Program-made: the position numbers and the translations under genes | Assembly (NCBI GenBank): GCA_963704835.1 | Contig: CAVPHW010000020.1 | Span: 496,001 to 560,000, forward strand | Length of the DNA stretch: 64,000 bases | Origin: GCA-2746605 sp963704835 | GTDB taxonomy: Bacteria > Bacteroidota > Ignavibacteria > Ignavibacteriales > Melioribacteraceae | Direction of reading: 5' to 3' | Notes under the pieces: model-generated | What the model saw: the letters and a program-made list of their open reading frames with translations, nothing else | What the model was told of the DNA's origin: nothing | The model's database searches: none | Shown here: piece after piece, positions 1-8,634 of the stretch | How the letters are laid out: each line of letters starts with the position of its first letter | Position numbering within the stretch: the first letter of the stretch is position 1

Positions 1-2
1 CA

Positions 3-83
3 TTTAGACTTGTGCTATCTTTTTCTACGATTAAAAAGGAAGATACAACAATTATATATTCCAACGAATTCAAAATAAATTAA
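3..83 (+). CDS. C-terminal tail of a truncated unknown protein
   Basis: An open frame enters from the left edge and stops with TAA at 81-83, giving 26 residues that end in EFKIN. The composition is protein-like (alternating hydrophobic and polar residues), whereas one of the other two frames has a stop at once and the third is Leu/Tyr/Lys rich. The start lies outside the window, so no family can be named. It could also be chance open reading in AT-rich DNA. Confidence 0.4.
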   Translation, partial: FRLVLSFSTIKKEDTTIIYSNEFKIN

Positions 84-119
84 TTCTATAATTTAATAGT
101 TGAAATAACATTGAAAATA

Positions 120-278
120 ATGAATAAAACCTTTTGTGATTTTACTAAATCCGAAATTGATTTATATTGTAAAGAAATAAGATTGCTTGTTTCCAGTCCC
201 AAATATATGTGTAATAAATGTGTTAGAGTAAGCTCTCAAAAAGATTTTCTTTGCAAGCCAAAGAAGATTAAATATTAA
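120..278 (+). CDS. Small cysteine-rich protein, 52 residues
   Basis: ATG at 120 opens a 52-residue frame ending TAA at 276-278. It has five cysteines (residues 6, 17, 31, 34 and 45), including a CxxC pair, in a basic protein that ends KPKKIKY. The Cys spacing and lack of a signal peptide suggest a small cytoplasmic metal-binding (zinc-ribbon-like) protein; that function is inference. I do not recognise the family. The coding call rests on the ordered Cys pattern and on the fit between the upstream partial gene and the lipoprotein gene at 310. No strong ribosome-binding site is visible. Confidence 0.5.
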   Translation: MNKTFCDFTKSEIDLYCKEIRLLVSSPKYMCNKCVRVSSQKDFLCKPKKIKY

Positions 279-309
279 ATGAATATCAGAAATTTCGAAC
301 ACAACTATT

Positions 310-750
310 ATGTTAAGTAAAATTAAGATTGTATTTGTATTGCTCATAGTATCTTTTATAAGTTGCGATAATTCAATTGATGAACAACCGACTTTTGAAA
401 AGCTAAAGGTTGATATTCAGATGGAAGTTCAAATTTTGGATAGCACTTATCAACAATATAAAAGACCATTTACGAAAATATACTTCACAACTTTTCAACA
501 ATTAAGAGATGGAACTAGGATTCAATTTGAAGAATCTGATACGACTTCTTGCCAAAATGGTTGGGGAGTAAAGCAAGTATCGTATCAATTGCAATCCCAA
601 AATGATATAATTGTTCTAGGTGCTTCTTGTGAAAATTATAATGGTCTCAATTACAGAGAAATTAAAATTGATTACGCTGAAGCAGAAAGAAGAATTGATT
701 CACTGAATCATTCCAGCATTATTAAAACATTTGCCATTTATTACAAATAA
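310..750 (+). CDS. Hypothetical lipoprotein, 146 aa
   Basis: The N-terminus has a basic start, a hydrophobic stretch and a lipobox-like FISC at about residues 16-19, so a lipid-anchored exported protein is expected. The mature part is about 125 residues, mostly polar, with two further cysteines around residues 75 and 100 that could pair outside the cytoplasm. No known domain is recognised. A second lipoprotein of similar size lies at 1584, with a DCC redox protein and RidA between, all on the same strand, so these may form a loose operon. Function unknown. Confidence 0.7.
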   Translation: MLSKIKIVFVLLIVSFISCDNSIDEQPTFEKLKVDIQMEVQILDSTYQQYKRPFTKIYFTTFQQLRDGTRIQFEESDTTSCQNGWGVKQVSYQLQSQNDIIVLGASCENYNGLNYREIKIDYAEAERRIDSLNHSSIIKTFAIYYK

Positions 751-786
751 TAATTAAGTTAGAATTGGCAATAATTTGTTAAAAAT

Positions 787-1158
787 ATGATAGAGAACTT
801 TACTTCAAATAGAGTAATAATTTTTGATGGAATTTGTTCATTATGTAATTCTTCAGTTAGTTTTTTGAAAAAAAGACTTAATAATAATGAGTACAAATTT
901 ATTGCATCTAAAACTGAAATGGGTAAGGAATACATTGAGCATTTTCAACTTGGTGGAATTCCATATGATTCAGTAATATTAATTAAAGATAAGGTGATAC
1001 TAGAAAAATCCGATGTTTTTTTTGAGATTCTCAAGGATCTTCCCTTCCAATGGAAAGTATTTAACTTATTAAAAATCTTGCCTAAAAATCTTAGAAATTG
1101 GGGATATGATTTTATTGCTGCGAATAGATATCTTTGGTTTGGGAAAGTAAATAAATAG
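787..1158 (+). CDS. DCC-family (DUF393) thiol-disulfide oxidoreductase-like protein
   Basis: The protein starts with the family signature: a beta strand followed by DGICSLCN (around residues 14-21), matching the DxxCxxC motif that names the DCC family. At 123 residues it is the usual length for this single-domain family. It has no signal peptide, so it should act in the cytoplasm. The two motif cysteines suggest a redox role, but the substrates of most members are unknown. The stop at 1156-1158 sits one base before the ATG of the RidA gene, so the two are probably co-transcribed and translationally coupled. Confidence 0.88.
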   Translation: MIENFTSNRVIIFDGICSLCNSSVSFLKKRLNNNEYKFIASKTEMGKEYIEHFQLGGIPYDSVILIKDKVILEKSDVFFEILKDLPFQWKVFNLLKILPKNLRNWGYDFIAANRYLWFGKVNK

Positions 1159-1159
1159 T

Positions 1160-1552
1160 ATGAGCAAAGAAAGAATTAATATTAGATCGCATGCTCCTTG
1201 GGAAGATATTGTTGGTTATTCAAGAGCGGTAAGAGTTGGGAATCACGTTTTTGTCTCAGGAACAACAGCTACAGATCTAAACGGCAATTTAGTGGGAATA
1301 AATAATCCATACGAACAAACAATTAAGTGCTTAAAAAATATTGAAAGTGCATTGATAAATGCGGGCACAAATTTATCTGAAGTTGTTAGAACCAGAATGT
1401 ACGTTAAAAACATTAATGATTGGGAAGAAATTGGAAGAGCTCACGGTGAGTTTTTCAAAAATATAAAACCAGCTTCTACAATGGTTGAAGTAAATAATCT
1501 AATTAATCCTGAAATGTTGATTGAAATTGAAGTTGATGCTGTGATCTTGTGA
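1160..1552 (+). CDS. RidA/YjgF/YER057c family protein
   Basis: This 130-residue protein matches the RidA family over its full length: an N-terminal RAVRVGNHVFVSGTTA stretch, a central RTRMYVKNI segment that holds the conserved substrate-binding arginine, and a C-terminal EIEVDAVIL strand. RidA proteins are cytoplasmic trimers that hydrolyse reactive enamine/imine intermediates made by PLP enzymes. Members of this subgroup (SHAPWED start, GRAHGEFF helix) are not all proven deaminases, so the exact substrate is open. It follows the DCC gene by one base. Confidence 0.88.
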   Translation: MSKERINIRSHAPWEDIVGYSRAVRVGNHVFVSGTTATDLNGNLVGINNPYEQTIKCLKNIESALINAGTNLSEVVRTRMYVKNINDWEEIGRAHGEFFKNIKPASTMVEVNNLINPEMLIEIEVDAVIL

Positions 1553-1583
1553 GCGATACTAAACAAATTCAAGGAGAACAATC

Positions 1584-2051
1584 ATGAAAAAGTATTTCCT
1601 ACAAACTATTCTAATATTCGTAGTTATTTTTTCAGCTTGCGATAGTGATGATATAACGAACATTGATACTGTAAATAACCCTTTTGACAACCTATCAGAA
1701 AATATTCCTGTTGTGGTTAATAATGAAAATAGTTTTACTTTTGCCTTAAGAGCCAACAAAATTGATTTTTCATATACTGATAATCTTTCTTTTTCAAGTG
1801 ATTCCTTAGTTATAACAATTACTTCACTTAAAACTTCTTCCGTAAATAGTTCATTTTTTGTTTATGATAATTTGAATGAGGTAATTTTCTCCGAAACATT
1901 AAATCAAAATAAAGTTATTGTAAAATCCGACATTGGTGGAAAAATTCCGAAGAAAGCCAATATTCGATTAATCAATTACTCCGGTGAACTTACTATTGTA
2001 GTAGCAAATAAGCACACTCAGAAAAATTATTTTACAGACAATGTTAACTGA
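1584..2051 (+). CDS. Hypothetical lipoprotein, 155 aa
   Basis: The start MKKYFLQTILIF is a lipoprotein signal peptide, with a lipobox ending FSAC at about residues 16-19 followed by an acidic DSDD, a common feature of exported lipoproteins in Bacteroidota-like bacteria. The rest is Ser/Thr/Asn-rich beta-type sequence with no recognised domain. A clear AAGGAGAA ribosome-binding site lies just before the ATG. Its end overlaps the start of the next gene by 11 bases. Function unknown; probably cell-envelope. Confidence 0.72.
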   Translation: MKKYFLQTILIFVVIFSACDSDDITNIDTVNNPFDNLSENIPVVVNNENSFTFALRANKIDFSYTDNLSFSSDSLVITITSLKTSSVNSSFFVYDNLNEVIFSETLNQNKVIVKSDIGGKIPKKANIRLINYSGELTIVVANKHTQKNYFTDNVN

Positions 2052-2622
2052 TAAAGAGAAAAACATTATTCTAGATACTGATTTCTTGACATCTAAAATT
2101 GAAATTACTAAGAAAATCCAAACTCAACTAGAAAGAACTCGAATAGAAATTAAAAATGTTATTGAAAAATCTAATTTCCCTTTTTCTGATAATATTGATA
2201 TTACTTCAGGCAAAATTTTTAGAGGAGAAAATTATCGTTCACTTCCCTATCTGGTTTTAGACTATCCCAAATATTTTTCAAAAGAGAATAGCTTTACCTA
2301 TAGAACTATGTTTTGGTGGGGAAATTTCTTCAGTTCAACTTTACACATTGAAGGAGAAGCACTTAGACATTATGAAATAATTTTATTGAAGAATATGAAT
2401 GAGATTATTGCTGAAAAAGTCTATATTACAGTTGGAATCACACCCTGGGAATATCACTATGGCGAATCCAATTATACTTTGGCTAATTTATCTAACATCT
2501 CCAAAATAACAGATAGAACTTTTCTGAAATTAAGTAAAAGATTTAACATCTCTGATTTTGATAATTTGCCAAAATTATCTGCATCCTATTTTTCGTTTCT
2601 TCTTAAAGTGCTTTCAGAATAA
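2041..2622 (+). CDS. Hypothetical protein, 193 aa
   Basis: An intact frame whose ATG lies inside the last codons of the lipoprotein gene, so the pair is probably translationally coupled. The first 50 residues are charged and helical. The middle holds a distinctive aromatic stretch (RTMFWWGNFF, then PWEYHYGE), and the tail is mixed helix. No signal peptide or membrane segment is seen, so it is probably cytoplasmic. I do not recognise the family; the aromatic block would be the best probe in a search. Confidence 0.7.
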   Translation: MLTDKEKNIILDTDFLTSKIEITKKIQTQLERTRIEIKNVIEKSNFPFSDNIDITSGKIFRGENYRSLPYLVLDYPKYFSKENSFTYRTMFWWGNFFSSTLHIEGEALRHYEIILLKNMNEIIAEKVYITVGITPWEYHYGESNYTLANLSNISKITDRTFLKLSKRFNISDFDNLPKLSASYFSFLLKVLSE

Positions 2623-2725
2623 CAATCGAATATATATTTTACTTATGTGTAACTTATTTATATAGCTGTATTAAATTAAACTCTATAAAACAAAACTCAA
2701 TAAATGCAATCTTAAAATGTGACAA

Positions 2726-3565
2726 ATGAATAAACTTACTCTTAATGCTCCATCAAAAATAAACATTGGATTAAATATCCTAAATAAAAGGGATGATGGT
2801 TTTCACAATTTAATAACTTTCTTTTACCCCATTTATGATTTATGTGATACTTTGATATTTGAAAAGAGTAACCATTTTATCTTTGATTCAAATAATATTG
2901 ATTTGATCAAAGATCATTCTAATTTAATTCAGCGAGCTCATACTTCTATAGAAAATTATTGTAAAAAAAAGATCAATGTAAAAGTATTTCTTGATAAGAA
3001 GATACCAATTGGAGCAGGTCTTGGTGGAGGGAGTTCAGATGCAGCCTCTACTCTTCTTGGATTAAATGAAATGTTCATGTTAAACATAAAAGAAGAAAAG
3101 CTTTTAGATTTAGCTTTAGAATTAGGCTCTGATGTACCTTTTTTTATAAAATCAAAACCTTCAATCGGATCATCACGAGGAGAAATTTTACAATTATCGA
3201 ATAATTATATTGAAAAACCAATTGTAATAATTAATCCAGGAATTCATATATCAACTAAAGAAGCTTTCACAAATATTACCCCAAAAGCTACTTCTTTTAA
3301 TTACAATTCTTTTATTACAAATGAAAATATTAATTATAGCTTATTGAATAATAATCTTTCAAATGATTTTGAGAAATATGTTTTTAGTACTTATCCAGAG
3401 ATTAAATTAATTAAGACGAAGCTTTATGAAAATGGAGCTTTATTTTCTTTGATGAGCGGTACTGGATCTACTGTTTACGGAATATTTGATGATTTAGAAA
3501 AAGCAAAATATGCTTTCGATTTATTCCCAAGTAATTACTTTAAGTTTATTTCACATGTAGAATAA
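2726..3565 (+). CDS. ispE: 4-diphosphocytidyl-2-C-methyl-D-erythritol kinase
   Basis: IspE phosphorylates CDP-methylerythritol with ATP in the MEP route to isoprenoids. The 279-residue length is normal. Visible GHMP-kinase signatures are the N-terminal APSKINIGLNI with the catalytic Lys/Asn region, the glycine-rich ATP loop GAGLGGGSSDAAS (about residues 96-108), and the C-terminal LMSGTGSTVYGIF loop. The ATG at 2726 fits: translation begins directly with the beta strand that starts this family. It stands alone, converging with a histidine kinase gene 15 bases away. No other MEP gene is in the window. Confidence 0.95.
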   Translation: MNKLTLNAPSKINIGLNILNKRDDGFHNLITFFYPIYDLCDTLIFEKSNHFIFDSNNIDLIKDHSNLIQRAHTSIENYCKKKINVKVFLDKKIPIGAGLGGGSSDAASTLLGLNEMFMLNIKEEKLLDLALELGSDVPFFIKSKPSIGSSRGEILQLSNNYIEKPIVIINPGIHISTKEAFTNITPKATSFNYNSFITNENINYSLLNNNLSNDFEKYVFSTYPEIKLIKTKLYENGALFSLMSGTGSTVYGIFDDLEKAKYAFDLFPSNYFKFISHVE

Positions 3566-3580
3566 TTCTATAAGTTAAAA

Positions 3581-4966
3581 TTAAAGTCCTTGAGATATTG
3601 GAAGGATTATTGAAACAATTGTTCCTGGGTTTTTCTTATCACCAATTTTAGATGGACTTTTTACCGATATTGATCCATTGAATCGTTCTACTATTTCTTT
3701 CACAAGAGAAAGTCCCAATCCGCTTCCTTCAATATGTTTGCTTGGTAAATTTGTAGCTCTGTAAAATTGTTGGAATATCATTTTAATTTCTTTTTCTGGG
3801 ATACCTATTCCCCTATCTGAAACTTCTAACTTAATATTTTGAAGGTCATCAAAAAGTTCAATTTTTATTTCTTCTTTTTCTTTAGTGTATTTTATTGCAT
3901 TACCAACTATGTTAGATATTATTAATTCAAGCATTACTGAATCAGAGTCAATCAATATATTTTCACTTCTATGATCAATAAAGGAATGCTTGATTTTCTT
4001 GTTTTGTAGTGTTTCCGATTGCTGATTTAACACTTTATTTAAAACTTCAAGTAAATCAACTTTATCATAAGTAATACCGCCGAGCAACTTTAATTTAGAA
4101 ATTCTTAAAATATTGTTAATTAACATCAACGCATCATTGGTTCTGATAATAGTTCTTGATAACTTTTCATCAATCTTCTCGTTTATTTTTCCAAGATAAC
4201 CTTTTTTAATAATTTCAATTATTGATTGAACAGCAACAATAGGACTTTTTATTTCATGTACAACTGCCATAATGTATTTTTGCTTAGCTTCCTCAACTTT
4301 ATTTAATTCCTCTAAAGTTTCCTTTAATTGTTGTTCACGTTTATAAAGTCTATTCGCAATTCTACTTGTTATTCCTACAGTTGTATAAATCGTAAAAATA
4401 AAAATAACTAATGATGAATAAATAAAATTTAGATTGTAAATATTCTCAGTGGCGTAAATCTCTTCAATATGGTAATGTGTAAGATGTCCATTAAATTCTA
4501 ATGCAGTTATGCCTGTTAAAGATATTACCAACAAACTTGCAACTACAAGAATAACTTTACGTGGTAATATTAGGCTTCCAATAATCATATGAAAGAAAAA
4601 AAGCATGTACAAAGGTGTTTCTAAATGTCCAGTAAAATAGACGATTAATGTAAGTGCAACTAGATCAAAACACATTTGAATAAGCGACAAATGCAATTGA
4701 TTAAAATTATTTGGAGTACAAGTGACTTTATTGATGACTAAATTTAATATAATATTGTAGAAGGCAATACTTACTGAAATTATTATAAACCAATCTAACT
4801 GTTCTGCGGAAAAGTTTATCTTAAGTATGTGATGTGCTACCAAAAATAATGTAACAAACATGACAACTGCAATATACCTGATTTGAATAAACCAGACATT
4901 TCTACTTTTTATTGTCTTCCAATATTCCTCGTAATTTAAAGCCCAATCCGGTGATAATTTAATCAT
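3581..4966 (-). CDS. Membrane-bound sensor histidine kinase
   Basis: Residues 1-200 hold about six hydrophobic membrane segments and no recognisable periplasmic sensing domain. A short coiled coil (EQQLKETLEELNKVEEAKQ) leads into the HisKA domain with the phospho-acceptor VVHEIKSP at about residue 236, then a HATPase domain with the N box (IVGNAIKYT), G1 box (DRGIGIP) and G2 box (GSGLGLS). It ends by converging on ispE. It lies downstream of the hyd-1 operon but beyond a strong terminator, so it may have its own promoter or low read-through expression. Its signal and partner regulator are unknown; the lone receiver proteins upstream are candidates. Confidence 0.9.
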   Translation of the reverse strand: MIKLSPDWALNYEEYWKTIKSRNVWFIQIRYIAVVMFVTLFLVAHHILKINFSAEQLDWFIIISVSIAFYNIILNLVINKVTCTPNNFNQLHLSLIQMCFDLVALTLIVYFTGHLETPLYMLFFFHMIIGSLILPRKVILVVASLLVISLTGITALEFNGHLTHYHIEEIYATENIYNLNFIYSSLVIFIFTIYTTVGITSRIANRLYKREQQLKETLEELNKVEEAKQKYIMAVVHEIKSPIVAVQSIIEIIKKGYLGKINEKIDEKLSRTIIRTNDALMLINNILRISKLKLLGGITYDKVDLLEVLNKVLNQQSETLQNKKIKHSFIDHRSENILIDSDSVMLELIISNIVGNAIKYTKEKEEIKIELFDDLQNIKLEVSDRGIGIPEKEIKMIFQQFYRATNLPSKHIEGSGLGLSLVKEIVERFNGSISVKSPSKIGDKKNPGTIVSIILPISQGL

Positions 4967-4984
4967 AGAATTCCCATAATTAAA

Positions 4985-5014
4985 AACAGACCCACAATTT
5001 TATGTGAGTCTGTT
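4985..5014 (-). terminator. Rho-independent terminator after hyd-1 hydA
   Basis: Read on the minus strand, AACAGACTCACA and TGTGGGTCTGTT form a 12-bp stem with one mismatch and a six-base loop, followed directly by a T run. It begins 8 bases after the hydA stop and is the only clear intrinsic terminator I found in the 12-kb hydrogenase block, so it probably ends that operon. Confidence 0.8.
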
Positions 5015-5022
5015 CTAATGAT

Positions 5023-6939
5023 TTACGCTATGTACTTTCCTCTTTTTATATAAGTTGTGTGCAGAAGTTTATGCGATAAATGGCCGCATGGTCCATCTGT
5101 TAGAAAATTTTCATAAATATATGTAACATGAGGATTTTCATGTGATTTTCTAATTGGTAGACCAGCTTCTTCTTTGTAAATAGCTTCAGCACGTTTTGCT
5201 CTTATTTCAGCATTTGTTGGAATTGGTTGTCCGCCTCCACCAATACATCCACCTGGGCATCCCATAAATTCAATAAAGTGACATTCGCTAAATTTACCGC
5301 CAGCTTTAATATCTTCCATAACTTTTTTGGCATTTGCTGTTCCATGAGCAACAGCTACTTTTAAAGTAACACCCTTTAGCCAATCCCAGTTTGGAAAATA
5401 ATTTTGTAATATAGCAGGAACAGGTCCAACTTCAGTAATCGGTAATTCAACATATTTAACACCATCAAATCCACGTACAGGTAAAATATTAGCATTCTCA
5501 AATATACTCTCAACTTTCAATCCGGTTACTAATTCAATAACACTTCTAAGCGCTGCTTCCATAACTCCACCAGTTGCCCCAAAAATCAGCCCGGCTCCGG
5601 AAGCATTACCAAAAGGATCATCAAATTCTGATTTTGGAACTTCGGGTAAAAATATTCCTGCTTCTTTAATCATCTGTGCTAATTCGCGTGTTGTTAATCC
5701 AAAGTCAACATCTTTGTATCCAGAGTCAATCATTTCTGGTCTATTGCATTCATATTTTTTTGCAGAACAAGGCATAACTGCAACGGTTACAATGTCTTTA
5801 GGATTAATTTTTGCTTCCTGAGCATAAAATGTTTTTATAACTGCACCAAACATTTGCTGTGGGGATTTTGCAGAACTTAGGTTATCAATATAATCAGTAT
5901 AAAAATGCTCTAAATACTTTACCCAACCCGGAGAGCATGATGTAAACTGAGGGATAACAGAGTCCTTATCACCTTTTACTAAAATGTTATATAATCTTTG
6001 AAGAAGTTCCGTTCCTTCTTCAAGTATAGTGAGATCAGCGGTGAAATTAGTATCAAAAACTTTATCAAAACCTATTCTTCTAAGTGCGGTATTTAATTCT
6101 CCGGTTAAAGAAGTGCCAGGTTCCATTCCGAATTCTTCGCCAATTGCAGCTCTAGGAGAAGGAGCAGTCTGAATTACAACGTGCTTTGTAGGATCATCAA
6201 TAGCCGCCCAGATTAAGTCTCTTGGGTCATTTGCTCTTAAAGCACCAGTTGGACACCTATTTATACATTGTCCGCAATTAATACAGATTACATCAGAAAG
6301 TGGTTTATCGTAAAATGTTCCAATATGAGTTTCAGCACCTCTATCAATTGCTTCTAATACACCAACTTCTTGAAGATCAATACAAGTTCTAACACATCTT
6401 TTGCAAAGTACACATTTATCCATATCACGAACTACAGAATAGGACGATTTATCAATTTCATGTTTTGGTTCTTTTATATGACCAAAGTTATATTGATCAA
6501 CTCCATATTCTTTTGCTAAAGATTGCAATTCACAATTGTTATTTCTAAAACAAGAATAACATTCACCACAATGTTCACTTAACAATAGATCCAAAATATG
6601 CTTCCTTGCTTTCCTTACCATTGGGCTTGTTGTGTTAATTTTCATGATTGCTGTGATTGGGAAAGCACAAGAGGTTTGTAAGGTGCGCATTCCTTCAACT
6701 TCCACAACACATAGACGGCAAACTCCGGCAACACATAAATCCGGATGATGACATAATGTTGGAATATGAATATTATTATTTTTACAAGCTTCCAATATTG
6801 TGGTACCGGTCGGAACAGTAACAAATTTTTCATTTATCTGAATTTTGACAGATCCACCAATATATTCTGGATTTTCTGGTTTTTCAACTAAGTGCGGTTT
6901 TTGGCTTACCGGAGCTCTATCTTTTTTATTTTCTTCCAT
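5023..6939 (-). CDS. hydA: [FeFe] hydrogenase catalytic subunit HydA (hyd-1)
   Basis: This 638-residue multi-cluster HydA matches the length of bifurcating HydA subunits. In order: an N-terminal [2Fe-2S] domain (PTLCHHPDLC..CRLC), a His-Cys3 cluster (HCGECYSCFRNNNC), two [4Fe-4S] sites (CVLCKRC and CINCGQCINRCP), and the H-cluster domain. The H-cluster motifs are TSCSPGW, MPCSAKKYE and MGCPGGCIGGGGQP, then the small-subunit-like tail. It should reduce protons or oxidise H2 in the cytoplasm, with NuoF/NuoE-type partners encoded upstream (the hydB gene overlaps by 14 bases). Oddity: the second Cys of the usual TSCCP motif is Ser here. The DNA reads TGC TCT clearly, while the sister HydA at 13 kb has the canonical pair. 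Confidence 0.93.
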   Translation of the reverse strand: MEENKKDRAPVSQKPHLVEKPENPEYIGGSVKIQINEKFVTVPTGTTILEACKNNNIHIPTLCHHPDLCVAGVCRLCVVEVEGMRTLQTSCAFPITAIMKINTTSPMVRKARKHILDLLLSEHCGECYSCFRNNNCELQSLAKEYGVDQYNFGHIKEPKHEIDKSSYSVVRDMDKCVLCKRCVRTCIDLQEVGVLEAIDRGAETHIGTFYDKPLSDVICINCGQCINRCPTGALRANDPRDLIWAAIDDPTKHVVIQTAPSPRAAIGEEFGMEPGTSLTGELNTALRRIGFDKVFDTNFTADLTILEEGTELLQRLYNILVKGDKDSVIPQFTSCSPGWVKYLEHFYTDYIDNLSSAKSPQQMFGAVIKTFYAQEAKINPKDIVTVAVMPCSAKKYECNRPEMIDSGYKDVDFGLTTRELAQMIKEAGIFLPEVPKSEFDDPFGNASGAGLIFGATGGVMEAALRSVIELVTGLKVESIFENANILPVRGFDGVKYVELPITEVGPVPAILQNYFPNWDWLKGVTLKVAVAHGTANAKKVMEDIKAGGKFSECHFIEFMGCPGGCIGGGGQPIPTNAEIRAKRAEAIYKEEAGLPIRKSHENPHVTYIYENFLTDGPCGHLSHKLLHTTYIKRGKYIA

Positions 6940-8137
6940 TGTTGCCTCCGTTAGAGTAGTTTAATACTTCATCTTTGAAATTTTCCAAGATTGATAAAAA
7001 AGCATTTGGGCTTGATTGACCCAATCCACATTTGGATGCAACTTGCATTGTTTTCCCAAGCTCTTTCAGTTTGTTTAAGTATGTAAAGGTATGTTCTCCA
7101 TTTTCAATTTGTTCAATACCTTCTAATAACTTTATATTTCCAATTCGACAAGGTGTACATTGACCGCAAGATTCTTCAACAAAAAATTCCATGAAATTTT
7201 TCATCACTTTTAGCATGTCTCTTGACTCATTGAAAATAATAATTGAACCACCGGTGGCAATATCTTCATAGGATAATTGTCTATCAAATTGTGATTTCGG
7301 AATACAATGACCAGAAGCGCCACCAATTTGAACTGCTTTTGTATCAGTAGCCTCAACTAATTCCAATAATTCCTTTACTGTTGTTCCCCACGGAAGTTCG
7401 TATACACCAGGTTTTTCGCAATCACCGGAAACAGAAAACAATTTGGACCCAGAAGATTTTTCTGTTCCAACATTTACAAACCATTCTGCACCTTTCAAAA
7501 TAATGTGAGGAATTGTTGCCAATGTTTCAACATTATTTACAGATGTTGGCTTTCCATTATAACCTGTATTAACTGGGAATGGTGGTCTGTTTCTTGCCTC
7601 ACCTCTATGTCCTTCAAGTGATTCAATTAATGCAGTCTCTTCACCACAGACGTAAGCACCAGATCCTAAAAATATTTCTATTTCAAAATCAAATCCCTCT
7701 TTACCTAAAATATTTTTACCAAGTAAGTTATCTTTACGCATAGCACTTAGATAATCTTGCAAAGGTTGATAAAGATATTCATATTCTCCTCTTAAATAAA
7801 CAATCCCAACTTTTGCACCAATCGTATAGCCACCAATTACCATTCCATCAAAAACCAATTCAGGATATTCAATTAATAATACACGGTCTTTGAATGTTCC
7901 TGGTTCACCTTCGTCAGCATTACAAATAATATACTTTTGATCACTCATTGCGGCAGCAGATAGCATCCATTTAGTTGAAGTTGGAAACCCAGCTCCGCCT
8001 CTGCCTTTTAATTTTGATATCTTTAATTCAAGTAATATATCTTCTCTTTTTAAACTAACTGCTTTTTTAATTCCTTCACCTCTAGTGTATTCAGAGAAAA
8101 TTATTTTTCCACTTCTTTCTTTTTTTGTAAGTTCCAT
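6926..8137 (-). CDS. hydB: NuoF-like NAD(P)/FMN flavoprotein subunit HydB (hyd-1), short form
   Basis: A 403-residue NuoF-type subunit that binds FMN and NAD(H) and passes electrons to HydA. Visible motifs: GRGGAGFPTSTKW, NADEGEPGTFKDR and GAYVCGEETALIESLEG (FMN/NAD fold), then a C-terminal [4Fe-4S] site (CGQCTPCRIG with a later CGLGQ). It lacks the N-terminal thioredoxin-like domain and the C-terminal ferredoxin domain seen in HydB of hyd-2. An earlier in-frame ATG exists at 8161, but an AAAGAGGTG ribosome-binding site sits just before the ATG at 8137, so I chose that start. The stop lies inside the hydA start region. Confidence 0.92.
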   Translation of the reverse strand: MELTKKERSGKIIFSEYTRGEGIKKAVSLKREDILLELKISKLKGRGGAGFPTSTKWMLSAAAMSDQKYIICNADEGEPGTFKDRVLLIEYPELVFDGMVIGGYTIGAKVGIVYLRGEYEYLYQPLQDYLSAMRKDNLLGKNILGKEGFDFEIEIFLGSGAYVCGEETALIESLEGHRGEARNRPPFPVNTGYNGKPTSVNNVETLATIPHIILKGAEWFVNVGTEKSSGSKLFSVSGDCEKPGVYELPWGTTVKELLELVEATDTKAVQIGGASGHCIPKSQFDRQLSYEDIATGGSIIIFNESRDMLKVMKNFMEFFVEESCGQCTPCRIGNIKLLEGIEQIENGEHTFTYLNKLKELGKTMQVASKCGLGQSSPNAFLSILENFKDEVLNYSNGGNNGRK

Positions 8138-8147
8138 TTTCACCTCT

Positions 8148-8621
8148 TTACTTAACATCATTCAAAAGCTGGATAGCTTTTTCAGATGTTAGTTTTGTAT
8201 AAACTCGGTCATTTATGGCCATTGCAGGTGCCTCATCACATAGCCCTAAACAATTGGCGTATTCTATAGTGAACTTTTTATCTTTGGTGGTTTCACCAAT
8301 TTTAATACCTAATTCTCGTTCTACTGCTTTTTGAATCGCTTCTTTACCTTTCATTTCGCAAGAAATAGTTTTGCATAATCTTACAATATTTCTACCCTTC
8401 GGTTCAGAATTAAGAAAAGCATAAAATGATATCACACTGAAGACTTCAACAGGATGGATCTTTAAATGCCGAGCAACCTCTTGTTGTGCATAATCAGAAA
8501 TGTATCTATGCTTTTTCTGTATTTCATGAAGAATAGTTAATAATGAAGATCTGCCATTCCCAAATTGATTAACTATAAGTTCAATTTCTTCAGCTAATGA
8601 AGTTTTTTCTTCAACGAACAT
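8148..8621 (-). CDS. hydC: NuoE-like [2Fe-2S] subunit HydC (hyd-1)
   Basis: A 157-residue NuoE/24-kDa homologue: an N-terminal helical bundle, then a thioredoxin-like [2Fe-2S] fold with ligands in CKTISC (about residues 83-88) and CLGLCDEAPA (about residues 124-133). It is the small electron-transfer partner of HydB/HydA in trimeric NAD-linked hydrogenases. The ribosome-binding site GGAGAG precedes the ATG. Gene order hydC-hydB-hydA with tiny gaps matches such operons. A receiver-domain gene sits 13 bases upstream, so regulator and enzyme are probably on one transcript. Confidence 0.92.
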   Translation of the reverse strand: MFVEEKTSLAEEIELIVNQFGNGRSSLLTILHEIQKKHRYISDYAQQEVARHLKIHPVEVFSVISFYAFLNSEPKGRNIVRLCKTISCEMKGKEAIQKAVERELGIKIGETTKDKKFTIEYANCLGLCDEAPAMAINDRVYTKLTSEKAIQLLNDVK

Positions 8622-8634
8622 ATTGTACTCTCCA

